This document shows positions 32,035 to 43,400 of a DNA stretch of 64,000 nt, piece by piece. Below the pieces are notes generated by a model. That model did no database searches and was not told the origin of the DNA. It was given only the letters and a program-made list of their open reading frames with translations. Both the position numbers and the translations under genes were made by a program. The stretch comes from Bilabrum cf. latius (Eukaryota > Bigyra: Bicosoecida > Bigyra > Bicosoecida), in NCBI GenBank assembly GCA_965178125.1, contig OZ237747.1, positions 496,001 through 560,000 of the forward strand. The letters run 5' to 3'. The first letter of the stretch is position 1. Each line of letters starts with the position of its first letter.

Positions 32035-34825
32035 ATGAAGGGAAGAGGAGGAGGCAAAGCCGCTGCTAGCAAGAAACGAGATGCAACAGCCGAAGCAGTC
32101 GAACGGATAAGGCGGCAAAGGGAAGCCAGGCGAAGATCAGCCGAGAACTTCCGCCGGGAGCGCGAGATCGAAAGTGCCCGCAATGAAAAGTCAGGAAACC
32201 CAGGGGATGTGGACTTCCAACGGATGATTCGAAGGTACAGGGCCGAGCAGGCAGGCTCATAGCAATCTGTGAGACTTTCTTGTTGAGCGTGTTGAGCCTC
32301 TGTACCAATTCCGGTCGGAAAAGAGTTATTTGCCCTTGGCGATGTTTTCAGTGTACCGCAGCACTCTGCACCGGGAAAAGACAAAGTTACTATTGTTGTG
32401 AGGAAGAGACCTCAGAACTCTAGGGAGAAATCGCGCAAAGATTTTGACGCAGTGACTTGCGTGAACCCGAGAGCGGTGGTGCACGCATGCAAGCTCAAAG
32501 TTGACGGGATCTCGAAGTATCTGGAGAATCAGGCGTTTGCATTCGACCATGTAAGACGATAAACGGGCAGCACACCTGCATCCGCTCCTTGTGACGATTC
32601 GTTGCGGACTAGTCCATCGATGCTTCCCGAGTGCCAACGTTCGCAGGCTTTTTCTGAGGCTGACGATACGCCAATGATATACGCGCACACAGTGCAGCCC
32701 CTGGTGGGATACATGTTCTAGCGTGGACGCGGGACGTGCTTTGCTTACGGCCAGACTGGCTCGGGCAAGACGTACACGATGACCGGAGTGTAGGCCATGG
32801 CGGCTCGAGACATTTACGCAGAGCTGAGCAAGCCGGAGCACCGAGCGAGGAAACTTGGGGTGTACCTATCCTTTTTTGAAATATACGGGGGGAGATGCCA
32901 GGATCTCCTGAACGGCCGCGCCAAGGTCACCATCCGGGAGGACGGTGCCGGCCGCGTGAACCGAGTCGGGCTGGGCGCGGTGCGATGCGACGGCGTAGAG
33001 GCACTCCTGGCTGCGATCGAGCGGGGCAACGAGGCCAGAACCACGCATTCCACCGCCGTAAACAGCGTCTCTTCCCGCAGCCACGCCATCTGCGACATCG
33101 TGGTCAAGGACACTGCGGGCCGAATGTGGGGCAAGCTGTCCCTCATCGACCTCGCTGGGTCCGAGAGGGCCGCAGACACGAGGTCCCACAACCGCCAGCG
33201 GAGGCTCGAGAGTGCCGAGATCAACAAGTCACTCCTTGCCCTCAAGGAGTGCATCCGGTGAGCTTGATCTCTCCCTCACGCAGACGATGAACAGCTGATT
33301 CCATATCATCATCTGCGCAACTGGTGCCCTTCAGCTTCGATGCTACCACACTGCCCATGCCTCACAATGCCTGCCATTCGCTCCCCTTTCCGCCGTGCCA
33401 CACCGCAGTGCACTGGACTCTGGATCCGGCCATGTGCCATTCCGTGCCTCCAAGCTGACACTCGTTCTGAAGGACACGTTCACGTCAAAGGCGGCCAAGG
33501 TGGCCATGGTGGCCACTGTGTCTCCGGGGGCGTCGTCCGCCGACCACACCATCAACACGCTGCGGTACGCAGACAGGGTAAAGGAAAAGAAAGCCAAGGC
33601 CGGCAGCGGTGGGAGCCGGGCCGGAGCGGTTCCGGTTTACGGCAAGGGGCTTGGAGCCCCCGAGGTGGAGAGATCGTACCCATCAAGAATAGAGACCTCT
33701 CCTCTGACCGTGGAGGACGATGACGCAGCGGCTGCTGCAGCACCCGAACCGAGGTCACCGCGGAGGGCGGCGGCCCGCGCGGAGGGCGGCGTGGCGGGAA
33801 GTGTGGGGGGCAGACGACGGGCTGTGGGGCGCATCCCTGATCGAGCGGGCCGGCCCGGGGATGGTCGGCGTGCGGAACCAGCAGCGCGCGGGGCCGCCAG
33901 TGCGGCGGCGCGACAGCCCGCGAGGCGACGACCGGCTGACGCATCGGATCGAGCTGTGCGCGGTGGCTTGGGCGAGGGCGAAGGTAAGACGAGCGAGGGG
34001 GACGAGCCCAGGCTCATGCGGGGGCCGCCGGGTGGTTCCGGGTCCGGGTCGGGCACCAGCTCTGGCCGCGGCAAGGCGGGCGGGTCCGGGTCAGGTTCCG
34101 GGTCCGGGTCTCGTCGTCGTGCCGAGATACCTGAAGATTTCGAAGAGGACAGCGAGGAGGAGCTTCGGTCGGAGTTCAAGAGGGACCTGATGCCGGGCCG
34201 CGGCGCAGGCTCGGGCTCGGGCTCAGGCTCGGGTGGTGCTGCAAGGGCAGGCAGGGGGGGTCCTAGCAGCGGGAGCGGGGCGGGGGAGCCTCCCCGCCGG
34301 GACCCTTTCGAGGAAGCGGACCGAGCCGGCGGTGGAAGGCCGGGTGCAGGTGCATCGCATGGTGGTGCCGGCAGCAGTCCCCAGAAAGACGACCTCCGCA
34401 TGCTTCACGCCACGCTGAGTCGGGACGAGAAAGGCACCAGCGGCCGCTGGCTGGAGTTTCACGAGATCATGGATCGCATCGTGGAGGAGGAGGAGCAGCT
34501 CCTGAACGCGCACATGAAGCAGATTCAGGACAATGCGGACGACCTCACGGAGGAGGGTGCGCTGCTGAGCAAGGTGCAAGGCAACGAGGTCGTGGACTAC
34601 GACATCGACGGGTATGCCGCGCAGCTTCAGGACATCCTCAAGAGGAAAATGGAGCGCACCCAGCGGCTTCTCGCGCAGGTAGGGAGCTTCAGGAAGCACC
34701 TCGCTCTGGAGGACGAGCTGAGCAAGAAGTACGGCAACGATGGCCTGGCGATGCCCTGGGATGGCCAGCAGCAGCAGCAGCAGCAGCAGCTTGGTGGGGG
34801 CGGGGGCGCAGGGGGCGGGCGGTGA
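32035..34825 (+). CDS. Kinesin-13 (MCAK/KIF2-type microtubule depolymerase)
   Basis: Exons are 32035-32268, 32362-32550, 32647-33257 and 33409-34825 (TGA), with introns of 93, 96 and 151 bp; 816 aa. The neck (GNPGDVDFQRMIRRYRAEQ) precedes the motor, as in kinesin-13. Motor motifs include VTIVVRKRP, CFAYGQTGSGKTYTM (P-loop near residue 176), NSVSSRSHAICDI (switch I), LSLIDLAGSERAADT (switch II), SAEINKSLLALKECIR and HTINTLRYADRVKE. The tail is Gly/Ser/Arg-rich, with a final coiled coil (FHEIMDRIVEEEEQLLNAHM) typical of the family. TAGs lie at 32260, 32719 and 32791. The one at 32719 (MF-TAG-RGRGTCFAYG) sits where plant kinesin-13 has Gln and animal KIF2 has Glu. The protein depolymerises microtubule ends in spindle and cilium length control. 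The start codon is uncertain. Confidence 0.92.
34766..34789 (+). repeat. (CAG)8 tract encoding poly-Gln
   Basis: Eight in-frame CAG codons near the kinesin-13 C-terminus, followed by a Gly-rich end. The tract shows that CAG remains an ordinary Gln codon alongside the proposed UAG. Confidence 0.85.
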
Positions 34826-34968
34826 CATCTGAGTATCGTCTAGTCTGGAGGGTCGTGTGGGACCCCAGGCCCACCCGCGATCCGGATTTTGCGCGGCGCC
34901 ATCTTTGTTCGGAACCAGGAACCAGAGGAAGTCGGCCTCAAACGCATTTGTATTGCAGAACCACAAAG

Positions 34969-37347
34969 ATGGGCCTATCAGATAGCACTAGAATATCATT
35001 TACAACCATTCAATGGAATGCCAGCCAAAGAAGAGTTCAACAACGCAGGGCAAAGGACCTTTCGTTTGGTGTTGCATTAGCCTGTCTGGCGATCCTCCTT
35101 GGTTTTTCTGCTTGTAGATCTAGCAGCTTCGGCGTGCTGGTCTGGAGAATTTTTGGACCTTCTAAAATATCTATTAGCGAGCTGGCGAGCCTAGCAGGCG
35201 ACATGAAGCCTCTCGCTGGGTGGATCGTCCCGAAGCTGTCAACAGGTATCCTAGCGTATCCAAACGTGCTGAATCGCGAATTGAGTAAATCACCAGTCGG
35301 TTCCATCCCTTCATACTTCATGAGGTCTGTTACGATTGAGGAGGGGCTGACGTACAGAATCTTCAAAGGCAACCGAACCGCGGAGCACAGAAATGTGCTA
35401 CTAATGACTCGTCAAGGCGACCAAGTGGACCTCAAGCACTGGATGGGTCCAGAAGATTGCCTAAAGATGTCTCTGTGGAGCCTTCAAATCATTATACAAC
35501 CAAAGGACTCGCAAACAGAGAGCTATATTCGGCAGATGTGCAGGAATAAGCTCGCGCTGGACACGTTCTCTGTCGCTGTTGCGCGACTGCACAGCGCAGG
35601 AATAATAGCTGGGTTCATTGAACCAGTGCAACATGGGCGAGATAAGCCATTGGTAGACTCTCTAGATCACTGGCAGTTCAAGGAAATGCAACTGCGCCGA
35701 TGGGTGCCTGGAGATGAATAGCTGCGAGCAGCTGTCGAACAAGCCCAGAAAAAAGCCAGTAGCATTCGAAGAGATGCAATCATCAATTGCACCAGTGCAA
35801 CAACGGAGTCTATTTCATTCGGGGAGGTCTTTGTGCTTGGAATAGCGCTCATTAGCCTTCTGCTGGCAGCAGACTCTGCGTGGCACTGGTGGATCCTGGC
35901 TATCTCCGAGCTGCCGCAGCAGGCGAACATGCGTGACACTCGCAGCGTCCACCGATTCCTTGGTTCGGGAAACAGCAGGACCACGGAGAACAAACGTCCA
36001 TTTCCCGAGCTCGCGAGTCTTGTGGCGTCGAGAGCTTAGAGTGGCGTGCCAGTCACGGACAAGGCGGCGTTGTCGGCAGGCTGCCTCGTGCCGGCAGGGC
36101 CAAGCGCTCCTTGGTTCGTGCTGGACCGTGAGGACGCTGTAAACCCACAGCTATTGGTTGCATCCGGCCTCGCATTGCAGCCACTTGGATGGATCAGATC
36201 GAGGCAGCGCCGGAAAGTTGCCGAGCAGCTCCATGCATGGAGTGGCCAGGTGCTGTATTCCATGGACCCGCGGATGATCGAAGACGTATCTCTGGCTGCC
36301 ATCCCGTTCGCCACAGCCAAACACATGCAACTCGATAGCGTGCTGCCAATGATAGAGCTGCACCGGCAGGACAAGGAGGCCACCGAAATCGGGGAAATGT
36401 GGCCCGCTATACGCATCGTTGTTGGGTCTCTCTCTCCATCTGCACTTGCCGTGCAAGCAGGTGGCAGGGGCAAGCAAGCCGGGCTGTTTAAGGGGCCGCC
36501 AAAGCTGCAAAGGCAGGTGTCCATCGTGAGAGGAAGAATGGGCGAGCCGTTCCACCTCCACAACGTAGCATCAGTGCCGCGAGTCCCCCCTGTGGGCAAG
36601 CATTCTGACCCAGCCGAGATCGAGAGGCTGCAACAAGCAAGGCTCGTCGTAGATCAAGCCAGACACTCTGAAGAAGACATTGCGCAGCGAACCATCAGCA
36701 TACCGCTTCCGTTCTCTGGTCACGGGACTCCGAAGCACTGCCTGGACCAACTGCGAGCCGCGATCGAGCTGGCCAGCCCAGGGTTCAAGGAGCGGTCGTC
36801 TGCAATGCAGCGCTTGCATAAGGAAAACAGTAAGGTCATTTTGAGCTTTAACGATGACGTCAGCGAATGCGCCCAGCGGATTCATTAGAGGCAATAGGAC
36901 GACGCGGAGTACATCCGACTATTGAAGGTCACTCGGCGAGTCGAGCGAGACGTGTTCCAGCGAGTCCAGGTGCTAGGGCCGGAGCGGGTGCTCGGAAAGA
37001 GCCTTGGGGCCGATCCGGCAGTCAGGCAGGCCATTCTTGCCGGTGCCATTGAGCTCAATACCGACGATAGGTTGCATCAAAAGTACCTCGGTTCGGACTG
37101 CCCGCTGTGCCTGGAGCCCATGGAGGAGGGGCAGCAGATAGCCCCGTGGCCGTGCGATCATGAGCATGGCTTGCACGTGGAATGCATGAAGGAGTACCTA
37201 GACTCGCAGCATCACTGCCCCATGTGCCGTCACGAGGTCAGGGCGAACGCAAAGGCTGAGCTGCGTGGACTAGTCGAGCGTGGGGTGCGCGCTATCATGC
37301 TAATGCAGGGCATCCGCCAGTACTGGCAGCACCTAGGTTTGGGATGA
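34969..37347 (+). CDS. Membrane-anchored RING-H2 protein, putative E3 ubiquitin ligase
   Basis: The proposed ATG is at 34969 and the TGA stop at 37345-37347 (792 aa). TAGs lie at 35719, 36037, 36886 and 36895. One hydrophobic helix near residue 40 (FGVALACLAILLGF) and another near residue 290 (VFVLGIALISLLLAADSAW) suggest membrane anchoring. The C-terminal RING-H2 finger at about 37099-37230 reads CPLC, then PCDH, a LHVEC segment and HHCPMCR, with all eight zinc ligands present. The rest has no recognised domain. By family it would recruit an E2 and ubiquitinate membrane or nearby proteins; substrates are unknown. It starts 143 bp after the kinesin stop on the same strand. Confidence 0.72.
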
Positions 37348-37449
37348 AGGACACGGTCCAGCCTTCTCGGCTGGAATCGCTGGACGAATTGCACCACAAA
37401 TGCAACCTTTCCAGACAACGATGCACTGGAGAGCAACATCAAGAACGCA
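37348..37449. other. Convergent spacer (RING protein / CFAP57)
   Basis: 102 bp between a TGA (plus strand) and a TAA (minus strand). Nothing specific was recognised. Confidence 0.4.
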
Positions 37450-40400
37450 TTAATCCCGCCCGGCTGCACCCTCGCTTAGCTCCACCAGGCTGCGCCGCGA
37501 CTCAGCGTGTCCACTACCCCAGCCAACGCCAGCTTGCATGTCATGGGACGTATCCGATATATCGGCACCCCCTGCTCGAGCACTCGCTCCTGTGCTCGGG
37601 TCAGGGAGCCCCCACGCACTCTACCGTCCAGTGCCTCGCGATTCTGGTCTCGGTGGCATAGTCCCACCAAGTTTCGGCAGGGCCGACGTGGACGCAGCGT
37701 CGTTACTTCCAATCGCCATCCCTCCTAGTGGATGCCCCGCTCTTCTGCCCCGACGGATGTCTACCACTGATCTAGCCGCCTGCAAAGGCATCCTTGCCGC
37801 ACTTTTGGACTTACCTAGTGTCTTCTTCTTCGAAAAAACTCTAGTCCTGCCGTTCGCTCCTGGCACGCCCAATCCGTTGCTACGCTGCGCACTTGTGTGC
37901 GTCTACTGGCTAGCGCCCTTGAGGGCATCTCGCCTTGCATTCATTTCCAGGATGCGCTCCTTGGAAGCCTTTCTGGCTGCGGCGATTGCCCTCGCTGTCG
38001 TGTCCTGCGCCAGCGATGACTGGAAGCCCCTGACGGAGCGATCCGTATCTGGTGTCATCGGGTTGCGCTTGCCCTCCTCGTTTGAAGGCTCCAGTCGAGG
38101 TGCAAGGCTAGCTGGTGGCGGGGGACTCGAACCTAGACCACTCCGACCCAGCCGCGGGCGAATGGGAGATCCTTGGCCAGCTCCAGGCGAAGACAAACCA
38201 CCGGAGCGCCCGCCAAGCCGTGTGCCGGACCGGGACTACGAGATCCTGCCAGCCTCACCAGCCATAGATGTTGCCTGCAAGGAAGCCACGCTAGAGCCAT
38301 GCACGGCGGTGCCAAGGGTACCGCCACCAGAAGCATACCCAGCTCCGTCATGCATGGAAGCAGTAGCTCCTTCGTGCAGACCTGCCTTGCTGCCCCCGAA
38401 GAGCTGCACGGACATGTCTTTGGAGAGCTCCTTCAGCTGCCGCTACGTGGATCGCTGGCCTGACTTGGCAATGGCGGCATCTGCTTGGGCCTTGTGCAGA
38501 TCCTTCTTGAGTATTGCGTTCTCTTTCCGTAGCGTATTGACCTCGGACACGAGGACGTAATTCTCACCCTGCAGCCGGACGCTCTTCACCCTGCTCTTGC
38601 CAGCATCGCGCATCCGCTCTTGCCTGGCCTACTCCAATGCTCCCTAGAGGGCACGCTGCTAGTGCCTAACTTCCGTCACGGCACCAGGCGGCAAATCCTG
38701 CGCCTCTGCGCCGGCAAGCACGTTCAGCCGCGCATCCTCTTGATCATGCGTGTCCGCCCCATCTAGTGCGTCAGACACCGTCGGCTGGAGCGCTGCAAGC
38801 ACGGCTCGGACGTCACCCCTGCCCTATTGCGCCCTCTGACCGGCATCCTTTGCCTTGCTTCTGCTCATCGCAGCCGCTCTGGAGGCCCCGGGGGCGTAGC
38901 CGCGCAGCGGTGCAGATGGAAGCAGCTTGCCGGGAGACGACGCCGCAGCATCGATCACGGCCGCGCTATCAGACAGCTTCGGTCTTACAGCGGTCCGAGC
39001 TGCAGAGATCGGCCTTCCGACGTTGTGCTTGCGGATGAGTTTTTCGGCCTCAATCTTGGCCCTAGTAACGGCAGTGCGCAGTCCATACTTGTCGCGCTCG
39101 GTGAGCGAGTCAAATGCCCCTTCCTTGCCTGCTTTGGAGGACGAATCCTTCGACTGCACGGACGACCGACGCGCGATGCTGCGCGTGCCTAGCATGGTGC
39201 TGCTCAGCACGGTGCTCCCGCGACGCGCGGCCTGCTTTGCAGCTATCCCTGTGGTCACGCTTCGCGGCAGCTCACCCAGTGCGAGCTGCTTGTACACGGA
39301 GATGAGGGCTTCCTTCCATACCTGGCTGGTGGTAGACTAAGAGCTCTCGCCCGTGCCGGTTTGAGGAGATTTGTCTCCTTTCTTCGGCTTGTGGCCCTTG
39401 GCACTTCCTGAAAGACCCGCAGTCGATGCCTGTTTAGACTCTGCGGCGGCATCGGCTTCGTTCGAGAAGGCCTCACGAACTGCCATTTCCAGGGCGCCTG
39501 CCGCCTGCTTGAGCCGATTCTCAGCGCGCACAAGTTTCTGCTTGACGCCTTCCATCTCTGTCCTGATCGCTCGCGTTCTCCGCTCGGCCGCCTCCGCCCT
39601 CCGCTCGGATGCTAACTCTCGTTCCTTGGCAGCATTCACCTCGTCCGAGACTGCCGCAAGCTGCCGCACGGCCTCCTCCCTCTCTGCCAAGGCCGGCCTG
39701 GATTCTTCCTTCACGGCTTCCAGTTCATTTTTGAGGAGATCACGACTGCGCTCAAGCGCCCCTGCACGCCTGCGCTCACCCATCAGGTCCTTCAGGTGCA
39801 GGGCAGCCTGAGCCAGCTGCTCGCCCTGCTCAGATCTGAAGTCACGGAGCCTTTGGTGCAGCACCTGCTCACGGGCCTCCGCTTCTGCTCGCTTCTTTTG
39901 CTCCGCGGCCAAGTCTTCCTGACTTGACTGCACGGCCTGCTGCAGCTGCTCCACCTCAGACCGCAGCGCAGTCATCTTCACTCGGCTTTCAATTTGCGTG
40001 CGTCGCTGACTGGCTTCTGCCACGGCAGCTCTCTGCCGCAGTGTGATGACTTCGGTATCAGCAGTCTTCTCCTCCTCCTCCCTTCTGCCCTCGTACTCCT
40101 CTTGCATGAGCTCGATGTACCGATTAGATTCTTCTGTCTTGCGTCGCTCTTCGGCGAGAGCCTCGGCGAACTTGCGGGAGACGAGAGCTTCTGCCTTGTG
40201 CTGCTCCTCGCCGTCCTTGGCGCGCTGCAGCTCGGCGTCAGTGACCGCGTCCTCGTACTTCTCTCTCCAGCGCTGCGCCTCCTCCCTCGCCTCTGTAAGT
40301 CGTCTGGAAAACTCCATCTCGGCGCGCTCCCGCCACTGCCGGTGCCTATTCTCGCTCTCCGACTGCTCCTTGCGACGCTTGCTTTCAATCTCACCGGCTT

Positions 40401-43400
40401 CCTCGCGTTCTGTGGATAGCAGCTAGCGCAGCGAAGACAACTCCCCAGCGGAGTCTCCTCGCAGCCGGCTGGCGATGTCCTCGTGTCTCCTGGCCTGCTC
40501 GCTCAGCTGGTCCTCGCAGGCGCGCTTGACATCGCTCAGCTGGATCTGCAGGCCCACGATCGTATCGCGGGCCAGCCGCCAGTCACGTGTGGCTACCAGG
40601 GTAATGGCGTTGCTGGACGTGTTGGCCCCGGTCTCGCGCCCGCTGGAACCCGATACTAGGGCTAGCGCGTCATCTTTCTGAAACGCTGAGATGCCTCCTT
40701 GCAGTAAAGATGTGACTGCGGCTTGGCGACGCTGCCACATAGATGCCGCTTTCGCTGCGGGAAGAATGGCTGGAACCTGCTTGCCCGCAACGGATGCATC
40801 TGGCTGAGGGGTGGGTGCGTGGCGGGGGAAGGCAGGGTCAATGGATCCCTTCTTTGGAAGGCATGCGAGCGAAGATGGGAGGTCTGGCATAGCTCGATCT
40901 GAACTGGCAGCTTGCTGCACAATCCATGGATTCACCATGAGAGAGATGCAGCCATCACTACGACCCGCGCTGATCACGACGCACGAGTCGCTGGTGCTAG
41001 CAAGCCTAGCGACTGGACCCCTGTGCATGGGCACCCACCTAGCGCCAGCTCCTAGCGGCGTCAGCAGGAACAAAGGCGAGTGCTGCTGGTTGACGTCTCG
41101 GTCATCGTCCTCGTCTTGCAGCCCGCCAAAGGCAACGGCGCCTTGCAGCTTGTTCCATCTCATAGCACTGGATCTGCGACGTCGCAATGCCCCTTTCGGG
41201 GCTGCTGCTGAACCCACAGAGTCCAAAGAGACCAGCGAAGACGCCGATCCGCGCCGTCCTCGCATCGTAGAAGCACCAGGAGAGCCCTGAATTGTAACGC
41301 CTTTGGAGACGGAGCCACGTCTTCGGGACCCTGCGCCACTTACGGACCCACGCCTCCTTCGACGGTCCGAGTGCCCCGGCCTGGAAGCAGCCACATCGCT
41401 TACGTCGTCATCCTCCACGCGCTTCCCACGCGTGCTCATTGCATCTCTGAATCGTGCACGAATCTGCTCTTGCGACTTGCTTCGGTCTGCTTTGGCTTGC
41501 TGCCTGAGCTTCCTGGCAACAGGCGGTGGAGGAGGAGGTCGAATCACCCCAATGCAACCGTCGTCAGTCCCACCAAAGACGGCGGTCTACAAGTCGTACT
41601 GGGCTTCCACCGCCGCTTCGGCGCGCATATCTGCTGCATGCTTAGCCGCTTCTCGCATTGCCACTAGTGTCTCTGCATCCGGAGCAAATGAAGCGTTGTT
41701 AGCAGATGGCGCTGGCGCAGGCGCAGGTGCAGGAGCACGTGCTACCACGCTCTCGTCGCCACCGAAAGGCACTGCGCCAAGCTGTGCTCTCTCTCCGATA
41801 TCATCTGTGTCGTCGGTTGGAAGTCGGCGAGCGCGAGCCTCTGCCTTAGCCACAGCAGCTCCGAGAGCTCTTTTGAGCACCTTATCTGAGACAGGTGCTC
41901 TCGCTGCGACCACAGCGCACAAGGAGTGTGGCATGGGGGCAGCTGATACGTGCCCCTCGGCTCCGATGCGCTTGCCGAACAGATTTAAAAGCTCGCTGGG
42001 ATGCGACTCCCTAGGCACGTCGTGCATCTTGATCAGCTTGAGGCCGGCCATCTCGTCCACGTCGTCGTGTACCTCACCATCAGCGACTGCACCTTCAGCT
42101 CTCATCCTCTCCTCCGCGCCTTTTGCCGCCTACGAGGCCACTTTGGCCATCTAAACCGCCGATTTTCCCGTCCCTTCAGCCAATGAGCCGCGTCTCCCAC
42201 GCTTTCGCTTGCCATTTTTCCCAGGTCTCCCACCCGCGCGGCCGGTTGATACCAAGGTGTTCCCAGTCTGCGGTGCGCCGCCCCCTCCTCCAGGCTTGGG
42301 CCTTTTCCAGATCTTGCGGCCCTCTCCGATGTCTCCGCTCTTGTCCCGACCATGCTTCATGGCTGACACGATCGTGGGCGGACTAAATGGTGTGCTGCTG
42401 CTGCTCGTGCTGGGCTGGATTACAGCGGTGCGGCCATTGCGACCTGAGCTCGCCGCCACGAGTGCCATTGCTCCGCCAGGCATTTCGCCTCTATCCGCCC
42501 ACATGTCTACCAACTTCGTTGCTTGGACGGCAGCGGCGCGCTCTGCTTCCGTTCCAGCCCCCATGGTGCTCAGCCTTCTCTCCTCTCTGCCGCTTCCGGC
42601 CCCGCCCCACCTGTTCCTCTTCGCCCTCGCTCGCCGTCGCAAGCCAAGAAGCCGACCGTCGAGCGCGCCCCAGCATGGTTCCACGTCAAAGGTCTTGCCA
42701 GTCTGCGTGTCCACGACCTGCAGAAGGCTAGACCTCCTTCCCTTCCTCCCCTTGCCACCCGCTCCGCCCGCGCCGCCGGACGAAGAGTTCCTGCGCATGG
42801 GAGAATGCCCAAGAGCTCCGCCCCCAGAATCGCCCCGGTCAGCAGCTCTAGAAAACTAAAAAGCCATGCGTAGGTTCGCAGCCACATCTGCGTTGCCAGA
42901 TTCCCTGGCAATTCTCTCTGCCGCTCGCAGCGCCAGCTCCGAAGCCGCGTTGTTGACTGCATCAGCCAGGGCATTCAGGGCAGCGACCTCTGTATCCGTC
43001 CTCCCCGGTGCATGAGGCAGCCAGCAGAGGTGCCTCAGGGTCCCTGCACCGGTGGGCACCGGCAGCTCTGCTGACGGGCTCACGACCGGAGGGAGCGCTG
43101 ATGCTCTTGACCGAGTAGGGAGAAGCAGAATGGCGTCTTCTGGCTGCAGCTACTTCGACTTTGACTCCTTTTCGTGCTTGGCAAGAAGCTGCAGCACAGC
43201 TTCCACACCACCCCCCGTGTCACCACTGTTCGATGAATCCGCACCAGTGGCCGCCCGCTAAATTTGCATGGCTGTGACAGCGCTTTCTCTGACGTGTAGA
43301 CCTCCCATGGTACTTACTAGGAACTCAGATACCCGACCACCTTTCCAAGCGCATACAAGCCTAGTGTCTGCGTGTGTCCATGCAAGCCAGCGAGCGGGAC

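Noticed and set aside
31851-32384. 177-codon minus-strand frame upstream of SLC12
   Set aside because: It is antisense to the kinesin-13 first exon, whose peptide matches the conserved neck region.
33637-34401. 254-codon minus-strand frame rich in Pro and Ser
   Set aside because: It is antisense to the Gly/Ser-rich kinesin-13 tail; the composition is a direct complement effect.
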